Of a DNA stretch of 64,000 nucleotides, positions 18,199 through 27,399 are shown in pieces; position 1 is the stretch's first letter, and the number at the start of each line of letters is the position of its first letter. The notes below the pieces were generated by a model. That model did not search any database, was not told the origin of the DNA, and saw only the letters and a program-made list of their open reading frames with translations. A program made the translations under genes and the position numbers. The stretch spans positions 248,001-312,000 of the forward strand of contig NZ_CAJHCQ010000004.1 of assembly GCF_904848665.1 (NCBI RefSeq), written 5' to 3'. The DNA comes from Paraburkholderia hiiakae (GTDB taxonomy: Bacteria > Pseudomonadota > Gammaproteobacteria > Burkholderiales > Burkholderiaceae).

Positions 18199-18660
18199 AT
18201 GCGAGGTGTTGGCGGTGCGTTTGTCCCTTCGCTTATTGCGTCGCTCGCGCTTTCCGCGTGCGAGGCCCCAACTTCGGGCTCCACCTTTACGCCGGCCCAG
18301 GCGCAGCAGGTGATGGTGGTCGAACTCGGTGCGGTCGAAGCCGTGCGGCCCGTCACCATCCAGCCCGGTCCAACGGGCATTGGCGCAATAACGGGCGGCG
18401 CGCTTGGCGGCATCGCGGCAGGCAGCAACATCGGCCGCGGCACGGGCTCCGTAGCAGCCGGCATCGGCGGCGCAGTGCTGGGTGGCGCGGCAGGCAATGC
18501 CGTGGAGCAGCGCGTCACGCGGCGCGCGGGCCTTGAAATCGTCGTGCGTCTGGATTCGGGGCAACTGATGTCGGTGGTTCAGGATGCGGATCAGCAGTTC
18601 GTTCCGGGCGACCGTGTGCGCGTACTGCTCGGCAATAACTCAGTGCGCGTGACCCGATGA
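18199..18660 (+). CDS. Glycine-zipper lipoprotein (copy A)
   Basis: A 153-aa probable lipoprotein: signal MRGVGGAFVPSLIASLALSAC with the lipobox Cys at 21. Then a Gly-rich segment (about 72-110, ITGGALGGIAAGSNIGRGTG, VLGGAAGNAVEQRVT) of the SlyB/OmpA glycine-zipper kind, and a C-terminal beta domain that recalls SH3-like SlyB tails. Likely anchored in the outer membrane. It aligns without gaps to the lipoprotein at 45653-46114; the mature parts are almost identical while the signal peptides differ. AAGGAGA precedes the ATG. It is followed by the remnant permease frame. Confidence 0.8.
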   Translation: MRGVGGAFVPSLIASLALSACEAPTSGSTFTPAQAQQVMVVELGAVEAVRPVTIQPGPTGIGAITGGALGGIAAGSNIGRGTGSVAAGIGGAVLGGAAGNAVEQRVTRRAGLEIVVRLDSGQLMSVVQDADQQFVPGDRVRVLLGNNSVRVTR

Positions 18661-19106
18661 AGTGAACGCAGGTGTGGCTGGTCTCTCGATAAAGCGAAGT
18701 TCCGAACAAAGGGAGGAAACCGATGGCCGATACCGAGCAAAACATGAGTCGCGTGCAGCTGACCGCGATGGTCGTCGGGGGCATGGTCGGCGCGGCCATC
18801 GTCGTGGCGTCGGTTGACATCTGGCTGTTTCATTTCCTCATTCTTCGCGGCGTGAAGCAGGCCGCGTTCATCAACACCGTCGTGACGTTCGCCAAGGTCA
18901 TCCCGATCATGGTGTTCATCGTCATTCTCCTGTTCGTATTCAAGTACGGGACCCCCCATCTGAATATGCAGTCCGCAGCGCATGAGGGCGGACTCATCCA
19001 GCAGGTCCGCGCAACGATGTCCGTCGCGGGTGCGGGCCTGAGCCGCGGGCGCGGCGGCGGCCATGACACGACGTGGCCGATCATTCGCGATGGGGTCGAG
19101 TTCTAG
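18240..19106 (+). repeat. Partial duplicate of the 45.7-49.0 kb locus
   Basis: Direct repeat of 45694-48957 with two internal deletions. Positions up to about 18797 correspond to the distal copy plus 27454. From about 18798 to about 19020 the offset is 27763 (309 bp missing), and from about 19030 to 19106 it is 29851 (a further 2088 bp missing). Both gaps are multiples of three. Identity is high by eye in all three blocks. Confidence 0.9.
18723..19106 (+). pseudogene. In-frame permease/arginine deiminase fusion remnant, 127 aa
   Basis: The first 24 residues match the start of the amino acid permease at 46177. Residues 25 to about 99 match its residues 128 onward (IWLFHFLILRGVKQ, VTFAKVIPIMVF). 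The last 20 or so match the end of arginine deiminase at 47623, which directly follows the permease in the intact locus. Permease residues 25-127 and everything from the mid-permease to the last 25 residues of the deiminase are missing. The deiminase block GGHCMTCP, which holds the catalytic Cys, is GGHDTTWP here, so no deiminase activity is possible. The frame stays open and keeps the strong binding site GGGAGG. It would encode a membrane protein of about two helices if expressed. Confidence 0.9.
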
Positions 19107-19228
19107 CGCTTGAATCGTAGTTGTTTTCGGATGGATACACCGGCGCGCCCGGCGGGGCTGCAACAGGGCGCGAAGTCATTTCAGGGTGGACGCGGGCAGC
19201 CTGTCCAAGGATCCAGAGGAATACGCCA

Positions 19229-20350
19229 GTGTTTGCGAATCATGCTGCAGGTCGAGTGGTTTCCCTGCCTTTGGCCGTGACGCTGTGTGCGCTGTGTGTA
19301 TCGGCGGCGGGGGGGCTGTTGGCGGGCTGCCGTAAGGGCGAAGAGGCGCAGGTGACGGAAGTCCGCCCGGTACGCGTCGTCAGGATAGAAAAGCAGGAGG
19401 CGGGTGCGACCATCGCGTTGACCGGAAGGTTGCAAGCGCAGGCCGAGATCAATCAATCGTTCCGTATCGACGGAAGAATGACATCCCGCAACGTCGACGT
19501 CGGAGACCGCGTCAGGGCGGGCCAGGTGCTGGCGCGGCTCGACCGGATGAACGAGGAAAGCAGCCTGCAGTCCGCTCGGGCACAGTTGGCCGCCGCTCAG
19601 GCACAAGCCCTGGAAGCGCGCACCATGTTCACCCGCATGCGCGATCTGCTTGCGGAGCATGCCGTGTCGCGTGCTTCGTTCGAACAGTCGGAAGCGATGG
19701 CAAAGATCACCCAGTCGCAAGTCGATTCGGCGCAGTCGTTGGTCAGCATCGCGCAGAATCGGCTGAGCTATACCGATCTCGTTTCCGACGTCGCCGGCGT
19801 GGTGACGGCGCGTGGGGCGGAGCCGGGTGAGGTGGTGCCGGCTGGCCGCATGATCGTGCAGATCGCTCGCGAGGGCGCTGTGGATGCCGTATTCGACGTG
19901 CCCGCCGCGATCAAGGACGTCGCGCCGGCCAATCCCGACATTGTCATCGCGCTTGCCAGCAACCCCGAGGTCACCGCCGTTGGTAAGGTGCGCGAAGTAT
20001 CGCCCCGCGCCGATCCGGTGACCGGAACCTTCGCGGTCCGGGTTCAGGTGCTCGATCCGCCGGCGGCCATGCGCCTTGGCAGTACGGTCATTGGCCACAT
20101 GAAACTCCCGCGCGCGGCGGCCATCGATATTCCTTCGAGCGCCCTGATCCAGCCAGGAGGAAAACCGGCGGTCTGGGTGGTCGATACGAAGACAGGGACG
20201 GTTTCGGTGCGTGAGGTCGAGCTTCAGGCGTATGGCGAAGACCGTGTTCAGGTATCGCAAGGTCTCAATACCGGCGACGTGGTCGTGACTGCCGGCGTGC
20301 AGGCATTGCGGCCGGGACAGAAAATTAACTGGACCGAGGCCCCCAGGTGA
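19229..20350 (+). CDS. RND efflux periplasmic adaptor
   Basis: Membrane fusion protein linking the inner-membrane pump to the outer-membrane channel. The 373-aa form starts at GTG 19229 (AGAGGA upstream) and gives a lipoprotein signal ending LLAGC; the longer frame to 19121 runs back into unsupported sequence. The mature part has the barrel-sandwich halves (DVGDRVRAGQVLARLD and SDVAGVVTARGAEPGEVVPAG) around a coiled-coil hairpin rich in Ala, Gln and Ser, then the beta-barrel and membrane-proximal domains. Its last four bases overlap the pump gene (GTGA), so the two are coupled. Confidence 0.92.
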   Translation: MFANHAAGRVVSLPLAVTLCALCVSAAGGLLAGCRKGEEAQVTEVRPVRVVRIEKQEAGATIALTGRLQAQAEINQSFRIDGRMTSRNVDVGDRVRAGQVLARLDRMNEESSLQSARAQLAAAQAQALEARTMFTRMRDLLAEHAVSRASFEQSEAMAKITQSQVDSAQSLVSIAQNRLSYTDLVSDVAGVVTARGAEPGEVVPAGRMIVQIAREGAVDAVFDVPAAIKDVAPANPDIVIALASNPEVTAVGKVREVSPRADPVTGTFAVRVQVLDPPAAMRLGSTVIGHMKLPRAAAIDIPSSALIQPGGKPAVWVVDTKTGTVSVREVELQAYGEDRVQVSQGLNTGDVVVTAGVQALRPGQKINWTEAPR

Positions 20351-23300
20351 TTGGCCCGAATCTTTCCGAGTGGGCGCTTTCCAAGCGCCCCCTGGTGGTG
20401 TTCCTGATGATCGCCGCACTCGTGGCGGGCACACTGTCATTCTTGCGGTTGGGGCGCGCAGAAGATCCGGTCTTTACATTCCGCACCATGGTGGTGGCCG
20501 CCGCGTGGCCGGGAGCCACCGTCGACGACACGCTCTCGCAGGTGACCGAGCGGCTCGAACGCACGTTGCAGGAGACCCGTCACCTGGATCGCATACGCAG
20601 CTATACGACAGCGGGTCAGACGACGATCTTCGTCGATCTTCTGCAATCCACGCCACCCTCCGAAGTCCAGGACATCTGGTACCAGGTTCGCAAGAACGTG
20701 GGCGATATGCGGCAAACGCTCCCGGCCGGAACGCTCGGGCCGTTCTTCAACGATGACTTCGGCGACACCTACGGCATCATCTACGGATTCACCGCCGACG
20801 GCTTCAACATGCGTGAGTTGCGCGATCGCGTCGAGGCGATTCGCTCGCGCCTGCTGCTGGTGCCGGACGTCTCGAAGATCGAGGTCCTGGGCGCGCAGGA
20901 CGAACAGATCTACATCGAATTCTCGACCACCCGTCTAGCGGGCTTGCGTCTGGACTACCCGACCATCGTCGCGGCATTGAGAGCGCAAAATCTCATCAGG
21001 CCGACCGGCGTCCTGCAAACCGGACAGGAGCGGGTGTTCTTCAGGGTGACGGGCGCCTTCGATTCCGAACGCGACATCGAGAATGTCAACCTGGTGCTGG
21101 GAGGGCGCATCGTACGCCTCGGCGACATCGCCACCGTGAGACGCGGCTTCGCCGATCCTCCACAGCCAATGTTCCGCGTCAACGGCAAGCCGGCCATTGG
21201 CCTCGCGATCGCCATGCGCGATTCGGGCGACATACTGGCGCTCGGACGCAACCTGAAGGCCGAGATGGCCGACGCCACCGCGAACCTGCCCGCTGGCATC
21301 GAGCCGTTCCTGGTCGCCAATCAGTCGGATACCGTCGACGTCGCGATCAACGACTTCATGGCGTCCCTCTGGCAGGCGATCATCATCATCCTGGTGTGCA
21401 GCTTCGTGAGTCTGGGCATACGGCCGGGGACGGTGGTGGCATTGTCGATTCCGCTCACGCTGGCGATCGTCTTCGGCATCATGGATGTCGTGCACATCGA
21501 TCTGCACCGGGTATCGTTAGGAGCGCTGATCATCGCACTGACCTTGCTGGTGGACGACGCCATGACCACCGTCGACGCCATGATCAACCGCCTCGCCGCC
21601 GGTGACAGCAAAGATCAGGCTGCGACTTTCGCGTACCGCACGCTGGCCGCGCCGATGCTGATCGGCACGCTCGTGTCGATATCCAGTTTCGTGCCGATCG
21701 GCTTCGCGAAGAGTTCGGCGGGCGAATATACGTTTTCCATTTTTGCGGTGGTCGCGATCGCACTGCTCGCGTCGTGGTTCGGTGCGGTGATTTTCTCGCC
21801 GCTGGTCGGTGTGGTGATCCTGAAAGCGCCCAAGCCAGAGAAGGAGCCGCGCAAGCCCGGCAAGATGCTCATGGGCTACGACCGTTTTCTGCGTGGCGCG
21901 CTGCGGCTGAGGTGGTTGACGATTGCCATCACGCTCGTGGCATTCGTGGTGTCGATCTTCCTCGTGCGGTTCGTGCCGCGGCAGTTCTTCCCCGCCTCGG
22001 ACCGGCCCGAGCTGACGGTGGATCTGACCTTGCGCCAGAACGCATCCATCCACGCCACCGAGGACCAGGTCAAGCGGCTCGAAGCGATTTTGAAAAGCGA
22101 TCCCGATGTCGATCACTTCAGCAGCTATGTGGGCCGCGGCGCCGTGCGTTTTATTCTCACGCTCAACGTGCAGTTGCCCAATCCGTTTTTCGCACAGGTC
22201 ATCGTGGTCGCAAAAAGTCTCGAGGCGCGGGACCGGCTGCAATTGAAACTGGAGAAGACACTGAGCGACCAGTTCCCCGGCATCGTCGCTCGCGTGTCGC
22301 CGCTGGAACTCGGGCCGCCGGTGGGGTGGCCGCTCCAGTATCGCGTCTCCGGCCCCGACCCGGCGCAGGTACGTAGGGCCGCACTCGATCTGGCCGGTAT
22401 CGTGGGTTCCGACGAGCGAACGCGCCACATCAATTTCGACTGGATGGAGCCGGCCCGGCAGATCCGCATCCACATCAACCAGGATGAAGCGCGTCAACTC
22501 GGCGTGAGTTCCGCCGCGCTGGCCGCCATCATGAACACCGTCATTACCGGCACGCCACTCACGCAGATACGCGACGACATCTACCTGGTCAACGTCGTGG
22601 CGCGCGCGCAGGAAGAGCAGCCGCTGACGGTGCAGTCATTGAGTACGTTGCAGGTGCCCACGCCGAGCGGGCGCATGGTGCCACTCAGTCAGTTCGCGAC
22701 GTTCACGGAGGAACAGGAGTCGCCGCTGATATGGCGGCGAAACCGCGTACCGACGCTCACGGTGCGCGCCGACGTGATGCACGGCAAGTTGCCCGACGAA
22801 GTCGTCGCAACGCTCGCGCCGAAGATCGATGCGTTCAATGCGAAGCTGCCCAAGGGCTACCACGTCGCGACCGGCGGCATCTTCGAGGAAAGCGCGATTT
22901 CGCAGGCCTCGGTGTTTGCCGTGGTCCCGGTGATGATCGTGCTGATGCTCACAAGCATGATGCTGCTGCTGGTGAGCTTCAAGCGCCTGGCGATGGTGGT
23001 ATCGGTGATGCCATTGGGCCTGATCGGCGTGGTGCTCGCGCTGCTGGCTTTCAACCGGCCGCTTGGTTTCGTCGCCATTCTGGGCATTCTCGCGTTGATC
23101 GGCATGATCGCCAAGAACGGCCTGATCCTGATCGTGCAGATCGAGACCTTTCGCCAGGAAGGCATGGGCGTGCTGGAGGCCGTCGTCGCTTCGGGCACTT
23201 CGCGCATACGGCCAATGATGTTGACCTCGATCTCGACCGTGCTCGGCCTGATCCCGATCGCGCCCACGGTGTTCTGGGGCGCCATGGCCTTCGCGATCAT

Positions 23301-23424
23301 GGGAGGCCTGCTGGTGGCGACGCTGCTGACCCTGGTGTTCCTGCCGGCGCTGTACATGGTGGTGTTCGGCAAGGAAGACCGGCCGCCGTCGCAGTCTTCG
23401 GGGATGGCGAGCGGGGCGACGTGA
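20347..23424 (+). CDS. RND efflux pump, inner-membrane subunit
   Basis: A 1025-aa proton-driven pump of the HAE/AcrB superfamily. Twelve membrane segments and two large periplasmic loops are evident. The proton-relay residues are intact: Asp-Asp in LLVDDAMTTVD (about residues 402-403, helix 4) and Lys in GMIAKNGLILI (about 923, helix 10). It starts with GTG overlapping the adaptor stop. The first helix segment is WALSKRPLVVFLMIAALVAG, without the usual MxxFFI start, which suggests a branch outside the AcrB/MexB group. An 81-bp gap leads to the Mrp genes rather than to an outer-membrane factor, which comes 5.7 kb later. Confidence 0.94.
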   Translation: MIGPNLSEWALSKRPLVVFLMIAALVAGTLSFLRLGRAEDPVFTFRTMVVAAAWPGATVDDTLSQVTERLERTLQETRHLDRIRSYTTAGQTTIFVDLLQSTPPSEVQDIWYQVRKNVGDMRQTLPAGTLGPFFNDDFGDTYGIIYGFTADGFNMRELRDRVEAIRSRLLLVPDVSKIEVLGAQDEQIYIEFSTTRLAGLRLDYPTIVAALRAQNLIRPTGVLQTGQERVFFRVTGAFDSERDIENVNLVLGGRIVRLGDIATVRRGFADPPQPMFRVNGKPAIGLAIAMRDSGDILALGRNLKAEMADATANLPAGIEPFLVANQSDTVDVAINDFMASLWQAIIIILVCSFVSLGIRPGTVVALSIPLTLAIVFGIMDVVHIDLHRVSLGALIIALTLLVDDAMTTVDAMINRLAAGDSKDQAATFAYRTLAAPMLIGTLVSISSFVPIGFAKSSAGEYTFSIFAVVAIALLASWFGAVIFSPLVGVVILKAPKPEKEPRKPGKMLMGYDRFLRGALRLRWLTIAITLVAFVVSIFLVRFVPRQFFPASDRPELTVDLTLRQNASIHATEDQVKRLEAILKSDPDVDHFSSYVGRGAVRFILTLNVQLPNPFFAQVIVVAKSLEARDRLQLKLEKTLSDQFPGIVARVSPLELGPPVGWPLQYRVSGPDPAQVRRAALDLAGIVGSDERTRHINFDWMEPARQIRIHINQDEARQLGVSSAALAAIMNTVITGTPLTQIRDDIYLVNVVARAQEEQPLTVQSLSTLQVPTPSGRMVPLSQFATFTEEQESPLIWRRNRVPTLTVRADVMHGKLPDEVVATLAPKIDAFNAKLPKGYHVATGGIFEESAISQASVFAVVPVMIVLMLTSMMLLLVSFKRLAMVVSVMPLGLIGVVLALLAFNRPLGFVAILGILALIGMIAKNGLILIVQIETFRQEGMGVLEAVVASGTSRIRPMMLTSISTVLGLIPIAPTVFWGAMAFAIMGGLLVATLLTLVFLPALYMVVFGKEDRPPSQSSGMASGAT

Positions 23425-23505
23425 GCCGCCGGGGCCTGATTCCATCCGGCAGACGCCCGCCGTTTTCGCGCTGACCGGTTTTTCCATCAAGGAGGCGCAT
23501 CTTCC

Positions 23506-24033
23506 ATGAGCTCACCCACGCTCCGTGCTTTCCTGCTCGACTGGCGTTCGCACTGGCGCGTCGCGCTGGCACGCGCGGTTTGCTTTCTCGCGCTATGGAT
23601 CATCCTGATGCCGAGCGTGAAGCCGGCCGATCTCGTCTGCGGCCTGATCGCGACGCTCGTCGCGACGCAGATGAGCCTGCGTCTCCTGCCGCCCGCCGCG
23701 GGAAAGGTGCGCCTCGGTGCTTTACTCGTCTTCGTGCCGCATTTTCTCTTGCAGTCGCTGCTCGCGGGCATCGACGTGGCGCGCCGCGCATTGGACCCGC
23801 GCCTGCCTTTGCGGCCCGGTATCGTGGTCTATCGTGTCGGTTTTCCGCCGGGAACGGCGCGCAACGGTTTTGCCATCATCACGAGCCTCTTGCCGGGGTC
23901 GCTTCCGGTCGACGAGACCGCGGACGGGCTCGTCTACCACTGCCTCGACACCTCGCAGCGGGTTGCCGAGCAACTGGCGGACGAAGAACGGCGCCTCGCG
24001 GGCGCGCTGGTCAGCGGTGAACGTCATGGCTGA
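23506..24033 (+). CDS. mrpE: Mrp-type cation/proton antiporter subunit E
   Basis: A 175-aa protein with two or three N-terminal membrane helices (FLALWIILMPSVKPADLVCGLIATL, LLVFVPHFLLQSLL) and a cytoplasmic domain containing NGFAIITSLLPGSLPVDE, as in MnhE/MrpE. It is the assembly subunit that begins the antiporter set. AAGGAGG precedes the ATG. It overlaps the next gene by 8 bp. The seven genes from here to 29036 all overlap by 4-8 bp. Confidence 0.9.
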   Translation: MSSPTLRAFLLDWRSHWRVALARAVCFLALWIILMPSVKPADLVCGLIATLVATQMSLRLLPPAAGKVRLGALLVFVPHFLLQSLLAGIDVARRALDPRLPLRPGIVVYRVGFPPGTARNGFAIITSLLPGSLPVDETADGLVYHCLDTSQRVAEQLADEERRLAGALVSGERHG

Positions 24034-24310
24034 CGTGCTCATTGCCGTTTGCGCGCTGGTGCTGCTGATGGTGGCCGTGGGCTTGTTGACGGTGCTGCGC
24101 GGGCCCACGCGCGCCGACCGTATGATGGCCGCGCAACTGTTCGGTACGGGAGGGATCGCGGCCTTGCTGCTGGTCGGCACGGCAAGCGGCGTCGAGGCTG
24201 TCGTGGATGTCGCGTTGACGCTCGCCGTGCTTGCGGCATTCGCGTCGGTGGCCTTCGTCAAAGCCGATCGCCAGGCAGAAGGCGATATCGCGAAAGAGGA
24301 CCGGAAATGA
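24026..24310 (+). CDS. mrpF: Mrp-type antiporter subunit F
   Basis: A 94-aa membrane protein with three helices. TVLRGPTRADRMMAAQ between helix 1 and 2 and GVEAVVDVALTLAVLAAFASVAFVK at the end match MnhF/MrpF. It is a small structural subunit of the antiporter core. The start lies inside the mrpE frame, and its stop overlaps the mrpG start as ATGA. Confidence 0.88.
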   Translation: MADVLIAVCALVLLMVAVGLLTVLRGPTRADRMMAAQLFGTGGIAALLLVGTASGVEAVVDVALTLAVLAAFASVAFVKADRQAEGDIAKEDRK

Positions 24311-24600
24311 AAACCGCAGCCGATGTCTTCACGATCATTGCCATGCTGGCCGGCATTTTCTTCTTTGTGGCCGGTACGGCCGGGCTGTTGCGGTTCCCGG
24401 ACACGTACACGCGGCTCCACGCGCTGACCAAGGCCGACAATCTAGGCTTGGGCATGGTGGTGCTGGGACTGGTGCCGCAGACCGGTCATATCGTGATCGC
24501 CCTCAAGCTGATCGTGGTCTGGCTGCTGGTGATGCTGACGTCGTCCGATGTGTCGCAGCTCATCGCGCGCGCCGCGCGTCGGCAGGAGGAGGGCAGATGA
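24307..24600 (+). CDS. mrpG: Mrp-type antiporter subunit G
   Basis: A 97-aa membrane protein with three helices. FFFVAGTAGLLRFPDTYTRLHALTKADNLG is the MnhG/MrpG signature (LRFPDxYxRxHA, then KA.T/N LG). It overlaps the genes on both sides by 4 bp. In known complexes MrpG sits beside MrpE and MrpF in the part that joins MrpA to the rest. Confidence 0.9.
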   Translation: MKTAADVFTIIAMLAGIFFFVAGTAGLLRFPDTYTRLHALTKADNLGLGMVVLGLVPQTGHIVIALKLIVVWLLVMLTSSDVSQLIARAARRQEEGR

Positions 24601-25541
24601 TCTCCGCCATCTCCGTCGGCATCGGGATTCTGCTGCTGGCGCTTGCGCTCTGGACCGTCGTTGTGCGCGATACGTTCGCCGCGGTCGCCGGGTTCATCCC
24701 TTACGGTCTGCTGCTCACGCTGGCCTGGCTGGTACTGCGCGCTGTCGACGTCGCGTTGACCGAAGCGGCCATCGGTGCGGGCCTGACCGGCGCGCTGCTG
24801 ATTCGCGCGGCGTCACGGCTGGAGGCAACCGAAGCGGCGGCCCAGGCCGAAACGCCGGGCCTCGCGATACGCGTCGCGGCAGGCGTGGCCGCCACGGCCG
24901 TCACAGTCGTGATTGCCGTTAGCCTGTTGAGCTTGCCGGACCCCGCTCCGACGCTCGCGCCCGAGGTGGCGCGACACATTGAGGCGACTGGCGTCGGCAA
25001 CCCGATCACGGCCGTCCTGCTGTCGTTCCGCGCGATCGACACGCTGCTGGAAGCCATCGTGTTGCTGTTCGGCGTGGTCGGCGTCTGGTCGCTGGCGCCG
25101 GACCGCTGCTGGGGCGGCAGGCCGGGACTCGCGCAGATGGTCAGTCCCAACGACATTCTGGTGTATCTCGCGCGCGTATTGCCGCCGATAGGCGTCGTGA
25201 TCGGCATCTACATTTTCTGGGTCGGCGCCGATCATCCGGGCGGCAAATTTCAGGGCGCCACGGTGATTGCCGCCATGTGGCTGCTCGTCATGATGTCCGG
25301 TCTGCGCGATGCGCCGCCGGTCAGCCGCCGCTGGCTGCGCGCCGTGCTGATCCTCGGGCCGGCGGTGTTCATCGCGCTTGGCCTGCTCGGTACCGTCATG
25401 GCGGGCGCGTTTCTGGCGTACCCCGATGGCTGGGCGAAGGTGTGGATCATCCTCATTGAAGCCGCGCTGCTGCCTTCGCTTGCCGTGACCCTGGTACTCC
25501 TGCTGGTCGGTCCACCCCAGCGGCCGGAGGTGAACGCATGA
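24597..25541 (+). CDS. mrpB: Fused DUF4040-MnhB antiporter subunit
   Basis: A 314-aa membrane protein with two family domains. Residues 1-80 are DUF4040/MbhD-like (LAWLVLRAVDVALTEAAIGAGLTGALL), a module normally found in the MrpA C-terminus or as a free MbhD. Residues about 190-310 are MnhB-like (GVVIGIYIFWVGADHPGGKFQGATVIAAMWLLVMM). The linker between them carries an Asp/Pro segment and a helix like MbhE. This fusion supplies the part of MrpA that is otherwise missing from the set. ATGA overlap with mrpG and with mrpC. Confidence 0.82.
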   Translation: MISAISVGIGILLLALALWTVVVRDTFAAVAGFIPYGLLLTLAWLVLRAVDVALTEAAIGAGLTGALLIRAASRLEATEAAAQAETPGLAIRVAAGVAATAVTVVIAVSLLSLPDPAPTLAPEVARHIEATGVGNPITAVLLSFRAIDTLLEAIVLLFGVVGVWSLAPDRCWGGRPGLAQMVSPNDILVYLARVLPPIGVVIGIYIFWVGADHPGGKFQGATVIAAMWLLVMMSGLRDAPPVSRRWLRAVLILGPAVFIALGLLGTVMAGAFLAYPDGWAKVWIILIEAALLPSLAVTLVLLLVGPPQRPEVNA

Positions 25542-25888
25542 ACGTCTCGCAGTTGTTCGGCTTGACCGCTGCGGCCCTCGTGGGTCTTGGCCTGTATGGC
25601 CTGATCGTCAACCCGCAGCCCTTGCGCAAGGTGCTGGCCTTCAACCTCACGGGCAACGGCGTTTTTCTGGCCTGTGCCGTGATCGCGCATCGAGGCGCTG
25701 GCGCCGGCATGTCCGGCGATCCAGTGCCGCAGGCGCTATTGATCACGGCGATTGTCGTGTCGTTCGCCGCTTCTGCGCTGGCAGTCGGACTCATGCTGCG
25801 CAGGTTCGCGGAAACGGGCTCGAATTCGCTTTCGGCGGACGGTGATGCGGCGTCGGGCGGGGCGCGCGCCAATACGGAGGCGAGGTGA
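25538..25888 (+). CDS. mrpC: Mrp-type antiporter subunit C
   Basis: A 116-aa NuoK-like subunit with three membrane helices. GLYGLIVNPQPLRKVLAFNLTGNGVFLACAV and DPVPQALLITAIVVSFAASALAVGLMLRR match MnhC/MrpC, including the conserved DP-x-PQALLITAIV block. The hydrophilic C-terminal tail of about 20 residues is not conserved in the family as I know it. It overlaps both neighbours by 4 bp. Confidence 0.92.
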   Translation: MNVSQLFGLTAAALVGLGLYGLIVNPQPLRKVLAFNLTGNGVFLACAVIAHRGAGAGMSGDPVPQALLITAIVVSFAASALAVGLMLRRFAETGSNSLSADGDAASGGARANTEAR

Positions 25889-27399
25889 CAACGCTGGCGC
25901 TCACGGGGCAATCGACGCCGGGCGGCCTGCTGCTGGCGCTCGCCGTGTTGTTGCCTTTTGCCGGGATGCTCGCTGGGTTGGTGCTCGGAGGCCGCCACGC
26001 ACAACGCGTGGCCTGGGTGACGATCGCCTTCGGTTTCGGCATGGTGCTGGAGATTGCGGCGAGACTCCTGGTCTCGGGCGACGCATTGCGCTATCTGCTG
26101 GGCGGCTGGGCGCCGCCGCTGGGCGTCATGCTCCGCGCCGACGGCCTCTCGGTGTGCATGATGCTGGTGGTCGCCGTGGTGGTGGGGGCGGTGGCGATTT
26201 ACGCCAATGGCGACTTCGGCACGCCGTCCGGCACGAGCGAGACACGCGCGCCGCTGGCGTTCTGGCTGCTGCTGCTGGCGGTATGGGGAGCGCTCAATCT
26301 GGTGTTCGTGAGCGGAGACATCTTTACGCTCTACGTCGCGCTCGAACTGCTGACTTTTGCCGGTGTTCCCCTGGTGTCCCTCGATGGCCGCGCCGAAACG
26401 TTACAGGCCGCGTTGCGCTATCTGTTGTACGCGCTGATCGGCTCGATGCTTTATCTGCTGGGGGTTTTTCTGCTCTATGGCGCCTATGGCACGCTGGACA
26501 TCGCGCTGCTTGCCGCGAGGGTCGGGGCGCAGCCGCTAGCCTGGACCGCGTTGGCCTTGATGACGGCCGGCATGCTCGCCAAAACCGCGCTGTTTCCGCT
26601 GCATCTGTGGTTGCCGCCTGCGCACGCGGGCGCGCCCGCCGCCGCGAGCGCGCTCTTGTCGGCCCTGGTCATCAAGGGATCGTGGTTCGTGGTGGTGCGG
26701 TTGTGGATCGACGTCTTCGCCGGCATCGTAAGCGGATCCTGCTCGCAACTGCTTGCGGGCCTGGGGGCGCTCGCGATCGTCTTCGGCAATGTGGTGGCGC
26801 TGCGCCAGGTGCGGCTGAAGCTCTTGATCGCTTACTCGACGGTCGCCCAGATCGGCTATCTGTTCCTGCTGTTCCCGCTTGCCGTGCAGCACGAAAGCGC
26901 CCGAGCCGTCACGGGCGGCCTGTTGCAGGCCGTATCGCACGCCAGCGCAAAAGCGGCCATGTTCCTCGCGGCCGGTCTGATCTATAGCACGCTGGGGCAT
27001 GACCGTCTGGCCGACCTGCGTGGTGCCGCGCGCGCCTTGCCCATGACGCTGACGGCTTTCGCGCTGGCCGGCGCCACGTTGATCGGCCTGCCGCCTTCCG
27101 GCGGCTTTCTGGCCAAGTGGCTGCTGATGTCGGCGGCGCTCGCAACGGGGCAATGGTGGTGGGCGCTGGTGATGCTGGTCGGCGGCCTGCTCACGAGCGT
27201 CTACGTCTTCATGGTGGTGGTGCGCGCGATGGAGCCGGCCGCGCCCGGCTGGTCGCCGAAAAAGCAGGTGCCTCGTTACCAGCAGCTCGCCGTGCTGGGC
27301 CTCGCAACGTGTTCCTTCCTGCTTGGCCTCGCTGTGCTGCTGCCGGTCGACGTGGCCCAGATCGGCCGCACAGTGATGCCGCCAGCGGGGCTGCCATGA
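25885..27399 (+). CDS. mrpD: Mrp-type antiporter subunit D
   Basis: A 504-aa NuoM/NuoL-like proton-channel subunit with about 14 membrane helices. The functional residues known from MrpD are present: Glu154 in YVALELLTFAG (helix 5), Lys233 in MLAKTALFPLHLWLPPAHAG (helix 7) and His240. YSTVAQIGYLFLL and ASAKAAMFLAAGLIY are further family blocks. It starts with GTG overlapping the mrpC stop. It should carry out cation/proton exchange. Confidence 0.93.
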   Translation: MTTLALTGQSTPGGLLLALAVLLPFAGMLAGLVLGGRHAQRVAWVTIAFGFGMVLEIAARLLVSGDALRYLLGGWAPPLGVMLRADGLSVCMMLVVAVVVGAVAIYANGDFGTPSGTSETRAPLAFWLLLLAVWGALNLVFVSGDIFTLYVALELLTFAGVPLVSLDGRAETLQAALRYLLYALIGSMLYLLGVFLLYGAYGTLDIALLAARVGAQPLAWTALALMTAGMLAKTALFPLHLWLPPAHAGAPAAASALLSALVIKGSWFVVVRLWIDVFAGIVSGSCSQLLAGLGALAIVFGNVVALRQVRLKLLIAYSTVAQIGYLFLLFPLAVQHESARAVTGGLLQAVSHASAKAAMFLAAGLIYSTLGHDRLADLRGAARALPMTLTAFALAGATLIGLPPSGGFLAKWLLMSAALATGQWWWALVMLVGGLLTSVYVFMVVVRAMEPAAPGWSPKKQVPRYQQLAVLGLATCSFLLGLAVLLPVDVAQIGRTVMPPAGLP

